Shown: positions 8,605 to 17,483 of the stretch, piece by piece
Layout of the letters: every line of letters starts with the position of its first letter
Position numbering within the stretch: position 1 is the first letter of the stretch
The notes under the pieces: model-generated
The model's database searches: none
The model's input: only the letters and a program-made list of their open reading frames with translations
What the model was told of the DNA's origin: nothing
Position numbers and translations under genes: made by a program
Assembly: GCA_046757725.1 (NCBI GenBank)
Contig: JBHHYU010000017.1
Location: forward strand, 1 to 38,957
Direction: 5' to 3'
Length of the DNA: 38,957 nt
Source of the DNA: JBHHYU01 sp046757725
GTDB lineage: Bacteria; Desulfobacterota; Binatia; UBA9968

Positions 8605-9630
8605 TCACTGAGCAGAAATCCCAAGAACCTTCGCTGCATTGGCGCCGAGTATTTTATCGCTTTCCTTTCGGCTGAGTCCCAACCCTTCGATGGCTTTCAG
8701 ACTGTTTTTAACGAGTAGGCATCCTTCCTCCGGGCCGTACGGGTAATTGGTTGCGAACACTAGATGATCCGGGCCGAAAAAGTCTACGACGGATCGAAGG
8801 GTCGAAGCCGGATGGTCCGCCGTATCCACATAAAAGCGTTTCAAGGAATCCAGAGGGCTTTCTTTGAGACCGTACCTTTCACGTATCTCTTCAGTTCTCC
8901 CTCTATAGATATGAGTTGCCCTCTGGGCGAAGAATGAAACCACCCCTCCTACGTCGGCCACAACGAAGTCGATTTCCGGGAATCTTTCTAGCACCCTGCC
9001 GTAAACCAACCGGATCATGGCGACCGTACTGTCAAAGGCCCAGCCGTAAATGAGCACCGGCATGATATCCAGGCCAACGGCCTCAGTGGCCAGGGGCGCC
9101 GTGGGATGGAGATAGACCGGCAATTTCAGATCCGCCAGCTTTTCGTAGATAGGGAAGAGCTCTTCCCTATCCAGCGGTTTACCGTTTAGATTGGTGTAGC
9201 AACCAAAACCCCTGAGTCCTAATTCATGAACTGCACGTTCCAGTTCCGCCAGCGAATCTTTGATGGAAGAGGTCGGGAGGGTGGCCAGGCCGATGAAGCG
9301 ATCAGGATGTCTTCTACAGAGTTCGGCCACGGCATCGTTGGCTATCCTCGCCAACGGTATAGCGTCCTCGGGGGGAAAACGGTCCGCCCCAGGTGCGGGG
9401 AGACTGATCACCTGTATGTCGATACCCAGGCGATCCATATGCTCAATTCGGCGATCCGGGTCCTGTCCCTGGAAAGTAGCGGTGTTGATGCGGCACTTGA
9501 TCTCTTTATCATAGAAATAGGTCATCCCGCTTTGCGGATCCCTGGGCTCCAGGACAACGTTTCCGTCGATCCGTTTCAGTTCTTCGACATAACGGCGCGG
9601 AAAAACGTGACTTTGAAAATCTATAATCAT
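8605..9630 (-). CDS. amidohydrolase-family (ACMSD-like) protein with altered metal site
   Basis: Protein of 341 residues with the ACMSD/amidohydrolase-2 TIM-barrel pattern. Family landmarks are present: the N-terminal IDFQSHVFP, YLHPTAP at 173-179, VVADVGG near 226 and FATNYPYG near 295. At the metal positions, however, the first His of the usual HxH is Gln6, the barrel His before GG is Asp226, and the final Asp before YP is Asn295; His8 and His175 remain. A normal ACMSD-type zinc site is therefore unlikely, and activity may be lost or changed. Relatives decarboxylate or hydrolyse small carboxylates. It lies between the acyl-CoA ligase (287 bp upstream) and ggt (36 bp downstream). Confidence 0.85.
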   Translation of the reverse strand: MIIDFQSHVFPRRYVEELKRIDGNVVLEPRDPQSGMTYFYDKEIKCRINTATFQGQDPDRRIEHMDRLGIDIQVISLPAPGADRFPPEDAIPLARIANDAVAELCRRHPDRFIGLATLPTSSIKDSLAELERAVHELGLRGFGCYTNLNGKPLDREELFPIYEKLADLKLPVYLHPTAPLATEAVGLDIMPVLIYGWAFDSTVAMIRLVYGRVLERFPEIDFVVADVGGVVSFFAQRATHIYRGRTEEIRERYGLKESPLDSLKRFYVDTADHPASTLRSVVDFFGPDHLVFATNYPYGPEEGCLLVKNSLKAIEGLGLSRKESDKILGANAAKVLGISAQ

Positions 9631-9695
9631 TTAAGATTTTTCTCTCCCCCAGGGCTTCCCTCGGGTAAAACTACCTCGTAACACTTCTTGGCCGG

Positions 9696-9726
9696 TCGAA
9701 CACGGGGATTCAAACCCTGTGTTCGA
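9696..9726. other. strong intergenic hairpin
   Basis: TCGAACACGGGG and CCCTGTGTTCGA pair over 12 positions with one G-U, around the 7 nt loop ATTCAAA. It lies in the 287 bp gap between the acyl-CoA ligase stop and the amidohydrolase start. No T-run follows on either strand, so it is more likely an RNA stabiliser, attenuator or protein site than a simple terminator. Confidence 0.55.
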
Positions 9727-9917
9727 TATAACTTGGAATCTATTCAATCCTCTTCAATTTGTCTACTCCGTGTCTAAGTTGTTTTCCCCCTTGGACGTCG
9801 TTTTTAACAGGGGAAACGGAACATCCCGTTCGTGTCACTGCCCCCTGGGCGCGATGCTGCATTTAATCCTACGGACCGAGAGTTTTTTGTTGACGGCGGA
9901 GCCGCGAGGTTGCAACC

Positions 9918-11501
9918 TTAGCCCTCGAGGGCTTTTATATAGCATTCAAGATCAAACCCTTTTGCTAACAGATCCTTCTCTTTTTTGAGAACAGGCTTTG
10001 CTATTCTCTGTGTGGATGTCTTTGGTAGCTCCTTTCGGAATTGGACGAAACGCGGGAGCTTAAACGCTGCCAAACGCGGCCTGCACCAGTCGATCATCTC
10101 CTCTCCTTTCATTGAATGGCCATGCTTGAGGACGATACAGGCCATGACCTCATCTTCTCCTAGATCAGCGGGCACGGCTATGACTGCCGATTCTAAAACC
10201 GTTGGGTTTTCATTGATGACGGCCTCAACCTCGGCAGGGGAGATGTTTTCACCTTTTTTCCGGATAATATCTTTCTTCCGGTCAACGAAGAAGAAATAAC
10301 CGTCTTCATCTCGATAGGCATAGTCCCCGGTATAAAACCATCCGTTGCGGATAGCCTCCCTGGTCCTTTGAGGCTCCTTCCAATACCCACTCATTAGTAG
10401 GGGACTCCGAACAACCAGTTCTCCCACATGGCGGGGAGGTAACTCCTTGCCATGGTTGTCCAGGATTTTCATTTCTGTAGAGGCCAGGGAGGATGGGTGT
10501 TTTGCTGGGAAGCCGATACTCTTCATTTTAATGGAGCCACCGATAGGGTTTTGGGAGACAGCGGGAACCTCCGTTAGTCCATACGCATCGATAACGTTTG
10601 CAATCTTGAATCGTTTAGCAAAGATGTCGTAAACATCCGGGCTGATGCCGGCACCCACGGCGACTCGGATCGTATGCTCAGGACGAAACTCTTCCACAGG
10701 GCGAGCGGACAGGATTTTACCTATCGTGCCGACAAAGTTGAACTCGGTCGCCCTGTAGCGCACTGCTTGCATCCAGAATTGGCCGGCGCTGAACCGGCGG
10801 ACCAGTATTAAGCTCGCCTGGCCGGCAATCGCCCCCCAGGTGCTATAGAACTGAGCGTTGATATGAAAGAGAGGAAGGACTGCCATAATGCGGTCACTCG
10901 AGCTAACCTGAGCCCGTAAAAGGAAAGCCTCACCCGTCATTGGGGGTGTCTTATGGAGGTGCATGACCCCTTTTGGAAAGCCAGTGGTACCTGAAGTATA
11001 GATCACACAGGCAAGATCCTCTGATCTGAGATCAACATCTTTCAGCGTTGTTGGCATCTCCCTGAACAGGTCATGGTAGCGGACGAACTTGGGGGGGAAC
11101 TGATCCGGTTCCCTGCCTACACAGGCAACCCACTTGAGTTGGGTGCCGTCCTTCTGAATCTGGAGGGCCGTTTGAATGTGTTCTTCCGAGACAATGAGAC
11201 CGGTGGCTTCGGAATGCTTCACAATAAAAAGGGCCTCATTGGCGGTGAAGTTTGTATTGATCGGGACGACGACGGCGCCGATCTTGCAGAGACCGAGCCA
11301 GTTGTATAAAAACTCGGGAATATTCGGCAGGATTAGACAGACTCTATCCCCTTTTTTTATGCCCAGTTCTATGAGACCGTTAGCTGCTTGGTTGATTCTG
11401 TCATCAAATCGGCCATAGCTGGTGACGGTATCCTCATAGTAGAGAAATACCTTTGAGGGATCCTTCTGAACCCTGGTCTCCCAATAAATCCGTAGATTCA
11501 T
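9918..11501 (-). CDS. acyl-CoA ligase (AMP-forming, CaiC/FadD-like)
   Basis: Protein of 527 residues of the class I adenylate-forming family, which activates a carboxylic acid as acyl-AMP and then the CoA thioester. The ATP loop YTSGTTGFPKG is at 168-178, followed by LPLFHINAQ, the YGLTEVPAV motif, YTGDYAYRDEDGYFFFVDRKKD and the hinge KKGENISPAEVE. Overall it resembles the crotonobetaine/fatty acid ligase branch. The C-terminal block that normally carries the catalytic Lys (TGKI) reads TQRI, so Arg stands there. No clear ribosome site precedes the ATG. It heads a same-strand group with the amidohydrolase and ggt; the substrate is unknown. Confidence 0.93.
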   Translation of the reverse strand: MNLRIYWETRVQKDPSKVFLYYEDTVTSYGRFDDRINQAANGLIELGIKKGDRVCLILPNIPEFLYNWLGLCKIGAVVVPINTNFTANEALFIVKHSEATGLIVSEEHIQTALQIQKDGTQLKWVACVGREPDQFPPKFVRYHDLFREMPTTLKDVDLRSEDLACVIYTSGTTGFPKGVMHLHKTPPMTGEAFLLRAQVSSSDRIMAVLPLFHINAQFYSTWGAIAGQASLILVRRFSAGQFWMQAVRYRATEFNFVGTIGKILSARPVEEFRPEHTIRVAVGAGISPDVYDIFAKRFKIANVIDAYGLTEVPAVSQNPIGGSIKMKSIGFPAKHPSSLASTEMKILDNHGKELPPRHVGELVVRSPLLMSGYWKEPQRTREAIRNGWFYTGDYAYRDEDGYFFFVDRKKDIIRKKGENISPAEVEAVINENPTVLESAVIAVPADLGEDEVMACIVLKHGHSMKGEEMIDWCRPRLAAFKLPRFVQFRKELPKTSTQRIAKPVLKKEKDLLAKGFDLECYIKALEG

Positions 11502-11919
11502 TTTTTAGCCGGGACTATTTTAAGGCTTCTTGGTGTCATAGCCGGAGCGAAAAAATTATATTGTCTCCTACTCGGGGCTTAGTCAAGATGACGGGCTCTA
11601 CTGTAAAAAGTGAGGTTCCTCAGGAGAAAACCTTCCGGCCTGAGTCAATAAGTCTGTGCCTCGACGGCCACCCTTCCGTCCCCTTTGGGTAGGCTCCGAA
11701 GAAAGGGAAACGTCCGGTACTGAAGCGACTTGAGGGCAATGGGCCTAAATAGGTTAAGACCTAAGGGGCAGAGAAGTACAGGTCTATCGGCTCCCACTGA
11801 GAAGCGGGCCCCCTGCGCCTAACTGGAGCACCACTCTCTTTAACGGAGAGCCGAGATGACCTTGACAGTTGAGAGATCAGGTTCTAGGGTAAAGAAAGCC
11901 TTAGGAGCAGGGAGGTCTT
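11502..11919. other. non-coding gap of 418 bp
   Basis: This gap lies between the divergent CoA ligase and isochorismatase genes. It holds one copy of a dispersed repeat (11601-11699), a small hairpin TAGGT-TAAG-ACCTA at 11750-11763 and another, CTCTC...GAGAG, at 11834-11850. A GGGAGG ribosome site for the isochorismatase gene lies at 11909-11914. No convincing gene was found. The leader before the isochorismatase gene could form RNA structure, but no known riboswitch is recognised. Confidence 0.6.
11601..11699 (+). repeat. dispersed repeat, copy 1 of 2
   Basis: About 99 bp closely matching 20503-20603 in the same orientation. Shared blocks include TTCCTCAGGAGAAA, GCCTGAGTCAATA and GTCTGTGCCTCGACGGCCA, with scattered substitutions and a small indel near the right end (close to 88 percent identical by eye). 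It is non-coding; no transposase or known element is recognised. Confidence 0.75.
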
Positions 11920-12636
11920 ATGCGCGAGTGGGAAAAAATCATTCCGGAGATCGATAGAAAAGTTTACAGCAAGGCCCGCTATGGGACGAGGCAGACATTT
12001 GGTCATAGTCCTGCTCTCATCGTTGTCGACGTTGTAACCTCTTTCACTGGTACCAAGCCCCGAAAGACCTTGGAGGCCATCGAAGAGTTCACATCCAGTT
12101 GTGGGGAACAAGGGTGGGAGGCCCTTCCCCATATCAGGACACTCATTGAGGTTTGTCGGGAGGCATCGATACCCGTCATCTATACCAAGGGAGACCCGGA
12201 ATATAAGGTTACCTGCGGTGGCTCAACCAAAAGCCAATTGGTAGCTACTGAAGATGAGGTCAGGGCTATTTATAGCGAGGGTTTTCCGGAAATGATTACC
12301 CCAGAAGAAGGTGACTTTGTCTTGCGCAAGACCAAGGCCAGCGCCTTCTTTGGCACGCCCTTACCTATCTACCTCAACGGACGAGGTGTGGACTCTCTCA
12401 TCATCTGTGGAACAACCACCTGTGGATGCGTACGCGCCACCGTCGTAGATTCTTTTTCTCATGGCTATCCCACGTATGTGGTGGAAGAATGCTGCTTCGA
12501 CCGCTCCAACTTCTCGCATCTGGTAAATCTATTTGAGATGAATCAGAAGTATGCCGATGTGATCACGCTCAAAGAGACACTGGAGATCATTGAAAAGCTT
12601 CGCCCGAGAAAGGCCGCCAGGCGCACAGCCTCGTGA
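11920..12636 (+). CDS. isochorismatase-family cysteine hydrolase
   Basis: Protein of 238 residues of the isochorismatase-like hydrolase fold, closest in pattern to N-carbamoylsarcosine amidases and related amidohydrolases. The catalytic triad is readable: Asp37 in LIVVDVVTSF, Lys137 in VLRKTKASAFFGT and Cys170 in GTTTCGCVRATVVD. A cis-peptide region precedes the Cys as usual. Family members hydrolyse amides or the isochorismate vinyl ether; the substrate here is unknown. The ATG has GGGAGG at a spacing of five. It is divergent from the CoA ligase gene and convergent with the MmgE/PrpD gene. Confidence 0.92.
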   Translation: MREWEKIIPEIDRKVYSKARYGTRQTFGHSPALIVVDVVTSFTGTKPRKTLEAIEEFTSSCGEQGWEALPHIRTLIEVCREASIPVIYTKGDPEYKVTCGGSTKSQLVATEDEVRAIYSEGFPEMITPEEGDFVLRKTKASAFFGTPLPIYLNGRGVDSLIICGTTTCGCVRATVVDSFSHGYPTYVVEECCFDRSNFSHLVNLFEMNQKYADVITLKETLEIIEKLRPRKAARRTAS

Positions 12637-12819
12637 TTGACTCTCCTCCTCTTATTTGGCGATAGATGCCGGCAGCCTTTGGACAGTGCCGGGTCGGTTA
12701 GTCTACCCCGCACCCTGCGCTTTCTGACATCCAGTACATCTGGAACGGTAAAGGGAGAGCACACCTTGTTCCTGTAGTTACCCAGCCAAGCCCGGTGATC
12801 GAGTCTTATTTGGGGACCT

Positions 12820-14172
12820 TCAGGGCAGCAACCCGGCCAAAGAGTCCATCTTCTCAAGATTAAACAGCTTGTTCAAAAGACGGTCACGACCTTTAGGTTC
12901 CATAGCTACTGTGAGGCGAGTAAATTTTTCTGCCAGTTGCTCTCGGCTACAGGGATTGTTAGGCATGCCCTTAAAGCTGTCAGCCATCCGCTCCAGTTGG
13001 CGGCCGTCCTTCAGTGTCACGAAAACGACGCTTCCCCACGAGGGTATCTCACGACCGTCGTCCACGCGCTTTTCAACCTGAACCTTGCGGCAAAGGCCCC
13101 GAATGGCTTCGTCCTTGAGGCTGTCTTCTGAAAAGGACCGTGGGTCGAGAGGGTCCTTGAACAGGGCTACAGCGACGCAAAACGGGGTGCTGTATTGTCC
13201 CAACATGATGTCTTGAGGCTCCGGAATGTCATGATGAGTGACCATTTTCTCACTGCCCTGAACCGTGACCCCCTCCACATCCGCGCCCGTGAATCCGTGC
13301 TCGGCCATAAGATCCATAATGGCCTGTACGGGTGTATGGGCGGTGATGTGACACGGGAAACGCTTGAGGCAAATGTTCAGCGTATCAAAGGTCTTGCCCA
13401 GGCTATTAGTCAGTTGCGACAGATCGGCGCCGCAGCAGAAGACCTTCAGGAAACCAAAATCCCCTTCGAGCACAGTCGCTGGGCCGGTAAAACCGTCCCG
13501 GGCCAGCGTTGCAGCCAGCACACCGCCTTCCGAGGCCCGCCCCAGATGTAACCGCTTGACCATGCCTCCGGTGCCGGAACGGACAAATTCAAGAATACCG
13601 GAACTGAGCGAGGCGGCGATACCTATGGCGTTAGTCATGCGCCGAGAATCCAAACCCATTAGTCGTCCCGCTACTACAGCGGCGCCGATAGGGCCGTTCA
13701 AACCGGGGGAGTGAAACCCAAGCTTTTCACTGGAATTCCCCGCAGCAAGCCCGATCCGTGACATCACCTCGCACCCGGCAACGAAGGCGGTGATCAGGTC
13801 TCTGCCACTCGCACGCAAGTCCTCGGCGATGGCGAGCCCGGGCGACGTCAACGTGGCGCCTGGATGGATACCCATTGACGGCTGGCGGAGGCTGTCCATC
13901 TCGAAGGCGTGGGCCAGTGCCCCGTTGCCAAGCGCCGCCATGGGTGGAGTTGCGTGAAGAGCATCAGGTCCCAGCACTGTGCAAGCGCCGCCGCCCCCGT
14001 TGCATTTGACGTAGTCAATAATGATCCGGCTCCACGGTAGGCTGCTCCCGAAAATAGCGACGCCGATGGTGTCTAGGATGCAGTCCTTTGCCCGCTCGAC
14101 CACCTCTGATGGGATTTTTTCATAAACCAGACCCGCCGCGAAGGCAGCGAGGGTCTCCGTTTCCTTGCTCAT
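12820..14172 (-). CDS. MmgE/PrpD family protein
   Basis: Protein of 450 residues of the MmgE/PrpD superfamily (2-methylcitrate dehydratase, iminodisuccinate epimerase, itaconate-related enzymes). The helical N-terminal domain opens ETLAAFAAGLVYEKIPSEVVERAKDCILDTIGVAIFG, and the block ALAHAFEMDSLRQPSMGIHPGA carries the conserved Asp and His. The region GGMVKRLHLGRASEGG is also typical. It is a divergent paralogue of the plus-strand prpD 0.5 kb away and belongs to the catabolic MmgE-like branch, whose substrates are mostly unknown. AAGGA precedes the ATG. Confidence 0.92.
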   Translation of the reverse strand: MSKETETLAAFAAGLVYEKIPSEVVERAKDCILDTIGVAIFGSSLPWSRIIIDYVKCNGGGGACTVLGPDALHATPPMAALGNGALAHAFEMDSLRQPSMGIHPGATLTSPGLAIAEDLRASGRDLITAFVAGCEVMSRIGLAAGNSSEKLGFHSPGLNGPIGAAVVAGRLMGLDSRRMTNAIGIAASLSSGILEFVRSGTGGMVKRLHLGRASEGGVLAATLARDGFTGPATVLEGDFGFLKVFCCGADLSQLTNSLGKTFDTLNICLKRFPCHITAHTPVQAIMDLMAEHGFTGADVEGVTVQGSEKMVTHHDIPEPQDIMLGQYSTPFCVAVALFKDPLDPRSFSEDSLKDEAIRGLCRKVQVEKRVDDGREIPSWGSVVFVTLKDGRQLERMADSFKGMPNNPCSREQLAEKFTRLTVAMEPKGRDRLLNKLFNLEKMDSLAGLLP

Positions 14173-14669
14173 AGTCCTTCGACCTCCCTATTTGTTTTTG
14201 TGTCTTCGGCTTGTGGGTGGATCAGGGACTCTTCACTCCTTGATCTTACCGACAAAGTAGCGCATGAGCGGCGAACCAGCAAACCTCCGGTGAACAAATT
14301 CTCAAAGTTTGGCCTGTTGCTGAAAAACCTCTGGTAGATGCCGGAATCCATTGCAAAGAGGTTGAGAGTATTTGAACGAGACCCTTTAGGTGTTCCTTCG
14401 GTTGATATTAGGATATAGATAACTTAGAAGGAAAACAAAATTCGGATGGGCGCAGTCGTCAAACCGTTGCTGACTCGAGGGGACGTTACGGGGGAACAGA
14501 AACGGAAAATCGCTCATGAAAATCCCCGGAAGCTCTATGGTTTCACAGATTGAGCTGTAGGCAGTCGCATCAAATACCAAGATCTGACGAGTAGAGTTCT
14601 GGACATTCTACGGCGCGAGAGCTGGACCGCTGATCCCAATTGCTGACCAGTAGAGGTAAGCCAAGAATA
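14173..14669. other. non-coding gap of about 500 bp
   Basis: This divergent gap between the two MmgE/PrpD genes must hold the promoters of both. No gene with a plausible ribosome site, no tRNA and no long repeat was found. A short AT-rich stretch occurs around 14400-14440. Small open frames here have no supporting signals. Confidence 0.5.
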
Positions 14670-16127
14670 ATGAGTAGAGAGGTCTCTAATATCCGGCCCG
14701 AACCGGACAGATTATTGGTGGACATAGCCGACTATGTGGCAGACTATGTGGTCACGAGTCAAGAGGCTTATGATACCGCACGCTACTGTTTTATTGACAC
14801 ATTAGGATGCGGCCTCCTTGCTCTCCGTTATCCGGAATGTAGAAAACTTCTGGGACCGGTCGTACCGGGTGCTGTTGTTGCGCGGGGAGCCCGGGTCCCG
14901 GGTACACCCTGGGAATTAGATCCGGTGCAGGCGTCTTTTAACATCGGCTGTATGATCCGATGGCTGGATTTCAACGATGCATGGCTTGCTGCCGAATGGG
15001 GCCATCCTTCCGATAATCTGGGCGGTATACTAGCCGTAGCGGATTATCTCAGCCGGAATGACAGGACCGGTTTAACCGTCCGCGACATACTTACAGCGAT
15101 GATCAAGGCTCATGAGCTTCAGGGTATTCTTGCCTTGGAAAACAGCTTCAATCGAGTCGGACTGGATCACGTAATTTTGGTCAAGGTAGCCACCGCAGCC
15201 GTGGTGACATCAATGTCTGGAGGTACAAAAGAACAGATCATAAATTCCGTCTCCAACGCTTGGGCGGATGGCGGAAGTCTACGTATCTACCGCCATGCCC
15301 CCAATACCGGCTCACGCAAGTCTTGGGCTGCTGGAGATGCGACGAGTCGCGGAGTCTGGCTGGCTCTAATGACGTTAAGGGGCGAGATGGGTTACCCTTC
15401 GGTGCTCTCAACCAAAACTTGGGGTTTTTGTGAAGCGCTTGTCCGGGGGAAGGCCCTCTCTTTGCCTCGATCCTTCGGCTCCTATGTCATGGAAAATATC
15501 CTTTTTAAAGTTTCCTTTCCAGCAGAGTTTCATGCACAGACCGCCGTTGAGTGCGCCATCAGGTTACACGATCCGATTCGAGGCAGACTTCATGAGATTG
15601 ACCAGATCACTATCACGACGCACGAATCAGCTATCCGGATCATCGATAAGACCGGACCGTTGCACAATCCTTCGGATCGTGACCATTGCCTTCAGTATAT
15701 GGTCGCCGTAGGCTTGGTTTTTGGTGAGCTGAACGCCGACCACTACCAGGATACTATAGCCGCTGATCCAAGAATCGATGCATTGCGTGATAAAATGGTG
15801 GTCGTCGAGGATCCAGAGTATAGCAGGGATTATCTGGATGCTAAAAAGCGTTCTATTGCCAATGCCGTTCAAGTTCGGTTCAAAGATGGTTCCACAACGG
15901 AAAGGATCACGGTCGAATATCCGTTGGGTCACCGCCGAAGACGCGCGGAGGGAATTCCTTTGCTTATAAAGAAGTTGGAAGGTAATCTGGCATCATGTTT
16001 TGCACCGGCACAGTCGGCAAAAATCATGGAGCTCTGTCTTGACCTGGAGCGTTTGCAAAAGACGCCTGTCCGGGAGCTTATGGATTGGTTAGCGGTTTCC
16101 AAAAACAGGAAAGGATATGAACACTAG
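14670..16127 (+). CDS. prpD: 2-methylcitrate dehydratase (PrpD-type)
   Basis: Protein of 485 residues matching the classical PrpD branch, which dehydrates 2-methylcitrate in propionate breakdown. Diagnostic blocks are IRWLDFNDAWLAAEWGHPSDNLGGILAVADYLSR near 100-135, KAHELQGILALENSFNRVGLDHV near 150, AGDATSRGVWLA near 225 and KVSFPAEFHAQTAVE near 285. The ATG at 14670 is taken rather than an upstream TTG because AGAGG lies in front and the domain begins soon after. It overlaps the next gene (prpB-like) by 11 bp, so the two are translationally coupled. No prpC is nearby. Confidence 0.92.
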   Translation: MSREVSNIRPEPDRLLVDIADYVADYVVTSQEAYDTARYCFIDTLGCGLLALRYPECRKLLGPVVPGAVVARGARVPGTPWELDPVQASFNIGCMIRWLDFNDAWLAAEWGHPSDNLGGILAVADYLSRNDRTGLTVRDILTAMIKAHELQGILALENSFNRVGLDHVILVKVATAAVVTSMSGGTKEQIINSVSNAWADGGSLRIYRHAPNTGSRKSWAAGDATSRGVWLALMTLRGEMGYPSVLSTKTWGFCEALVRGKALSLPRSFGSYVMENILFKVSFPAEFHAQTAVECAIRLHDPIRGRLHEIDQITITTHESAIRIIDKTGPLHNPSDRDHCLQYMVAVGLVFGELNADHYQDTIAADPRIDALRDKMVVVEDPEYSRDYLDAKKRSIANAVQVRFKDGSTTERITVEYPLGHRRRRAEGIPLLIKKLEGNLASCFAPAQSAKIMELCLDLERLQKTPVRELMDWLAVSKNRKGYEH

Positions 16128-16998
16128 GAAAACTCTGAAGGAGTTGTTTCGACGCGACCGCCTCCTGGTTGCTCCCGGATGTTTTGATGGCTTGTCCGCG
16201 CGTTTGGTAGAGGCAGCGGGCTTTGAGGCGGTCTACCTGAGTGGTGGAGCGGTTGCCCGGAGCACAGGATTGCCGGACATTGGTCTGGTTCATATGGGTG
16301 AAGTGATCGAACGCGCAGCTCAAGTCGTCGCCGCAGTAAAAGTCCCCGTGATTGCCGATGCAGACACAGGATATGGCAACGCCCTCAATGTGATACGGGC
16401 GGTCCGTGAATTAGAGCGAGTCGGAGTGGCGGCCATACACCTGGAGGACCAGGTCAATCCGAAGCGATGTGGTCACCTGGATGGCAAAGAGGTCATCCCT
16501 CTGTCTGAAATGGAAAGAAAATTAGAAGCCGCGCTTACCGCCCGAACCGACCCCGATTTCGCAATCATCGGTCGAACGGATGCTCGGGCACCACTCGGAC
16601 TGGATCAAGCAATTCAGCGGGGTAAGTCCTTTGCGCGCCTCGGAGTAGATGCTGTTTTTGTGGAAGCCCCCGAATCGGTGGCCGAGATGGAGGCCGTTGC
16701 CCGCATGATTCCTAAGGTACCGCTCATGGTCAATATGTTCAAAGGTGGTAAGACGCCTTTTCTAACCGTGTCGCAGCTCGAACAGATGGGGTTCCGAATT
16801 GCAATATTTCCCTCCGAGACTCAGCGAGCAGCGATCCATGCCATGAAACGGGCCCTCAGCCTTCTTAGGAAGGATGGTTCAACTGAGGCAATGGACAAAG
16901 AGTTGGCGACCTTCCGGGAAAGAGATACGGTTGTAGGACTCAGCGAGTGGCAGGAACTCGAGCACAAATTCGCAGCGCGCGAACAGGGAAGGGAATAG
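16117..16998 (+). CDS. prpB: 2-methylisocitrate lyase / PEP mutase family enzyme
   Basis: Protein of 293 residues of the isocitrate lyase/PEP mutase superfamily. Mg-binding acids are in VIADADTGYGN (Asp81, Asp83) and in HLEDQ near 110, and the catalytic loop KRCGH is at 116-120 with Cys118. This loop is the signature of lyases rather than phosphonate mutases, and together with coupling to prpD supports 2-methylisocitrate cleavage to pyruvate and succinate. A related lyase substrate cannot be excluded. The start overlaps the end of prpD; AGGAAAGG lies in the upstream coding sequence at fair spacing. Confidence 0.9.
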   Translation: MNTRKTLKELFRRDRLLVAPGCFDGLSARLVEAAGFEAVYLSGGAVARSTGLPDIGLVHMGEVIERAAQVVAAVKVPVIADADTGYGNALNVIRAVRELERVGVAAIHLEDQVNPKRCGHLDGKEVIPLSEMERKLEAALTARTDPDFAIIGRTDARAPLGLDQAIQRGKSFARLGVDAVFVEAPESVAEMEAVARMIPKVPLMVNMFKGGKTPFLTVSQLEQMGFRIAIFPSETQRAAIHAMKRALSLLRKDGSTEAMDKELATFRERDTVVGLSEWQELEHKFAAREQGRE

Positions 16999-17154
16999 TG
17001 CGGAGATGGCAGAATAGTAGGGATTGGCGGGAGTTGCTCGGTTCGCACTTGCTGATCTTGACTAGGCGGTGATGGTAGCGGGTAGATCACACGGAAGGGG
17101 ACTCGGGTTAAAAATTGTCGAAGAATTAAGTCTCTCTTTTAAGGAGATTAAACG

Positions 17155-17433
17155 ATGGTTAATGCAATCGTTTTATTGAGGGTAGAGCGCGAGAAGGTAA
17201 ACGATGTTGCCGAGGCGCTTGCCGATACGGAAGGCATATCCGAGGTCTATTCGGTCAGTGGTCAGCATGATCTTGTCGCCATCATTCGAGTTAAAAATAA
17301 CGATGACCTCGCGGACACAGTGACCAAGCATATGCGCAGGCTAACCGGAATACTGAGCACGGAAACCATGCTTGCGTTTCGCGCCTATTCTCGCCATGAT
17401 CTGGACAGCATGTTTTCAATCGGGCTGGCTTAA
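17155..17433 (+). CDS. stand-alone Lrp/AsnC ligand-binding (RAM) domain protein
   Basis: Protein of 92 residues consisting only of the RAM/Lrp-AsnC effector-binding fold: AIVLLRVEREKV, VAEALADTEGISEVYSVSGQHDLVAIIRVKN and MRRLTGILSTETMLAFRAYS. It lacks the helix-turn-helix, so it cannot bind DNA as full Lrp proteins do. Such stand-alone RAM proteins bind amino acids or modulate other regulators or enzymes. AAGGAG precedes the ATG by about eight bases. It lies 156 bp after prpB and may be part of that unit. Confidence 0.9.
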   Translation: MVNAIVLLRVEREKVNDVAEALADTEGISEVYSVSGQHDLVAIIRVKNNDDLADTVTKHMRRLTGILSTETMLAFRAYSRHDLDSMFSIGLA

Positions 17434-17451
17434 GTTTTTCAGTGAACCCAG

Positions 17452-17477
17452 GCGGTTTTATGTTCAGGACAAACCGC
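17452..17477. terminator. hairpin between convergent genes
   Basis: GCGGTTT and AAACCGC pair perfectly over 7 bp around a 12 nt loop, in the 50 bp gap between the convergent RAM gene and solute-binding-protein gene. T-runs are poor on both sides, so a bidirectional terminator role is plausible but not certain. Confidence 0.4.
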
Positions 17478-17483
17478 TCTAGC

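Noticed and set aside
9690..9730. tRNA-like T-arm (GGGGATTCAAACCC)
   Set aside because: No acceptor, D or anticodon arms surround it; the whole is one long hairpin.
14386..14580. 64-residue minus-strand frame in the PrpD divergent gap
   Set aside because: TTG start, no ribosome site, no domain; no different from chance.
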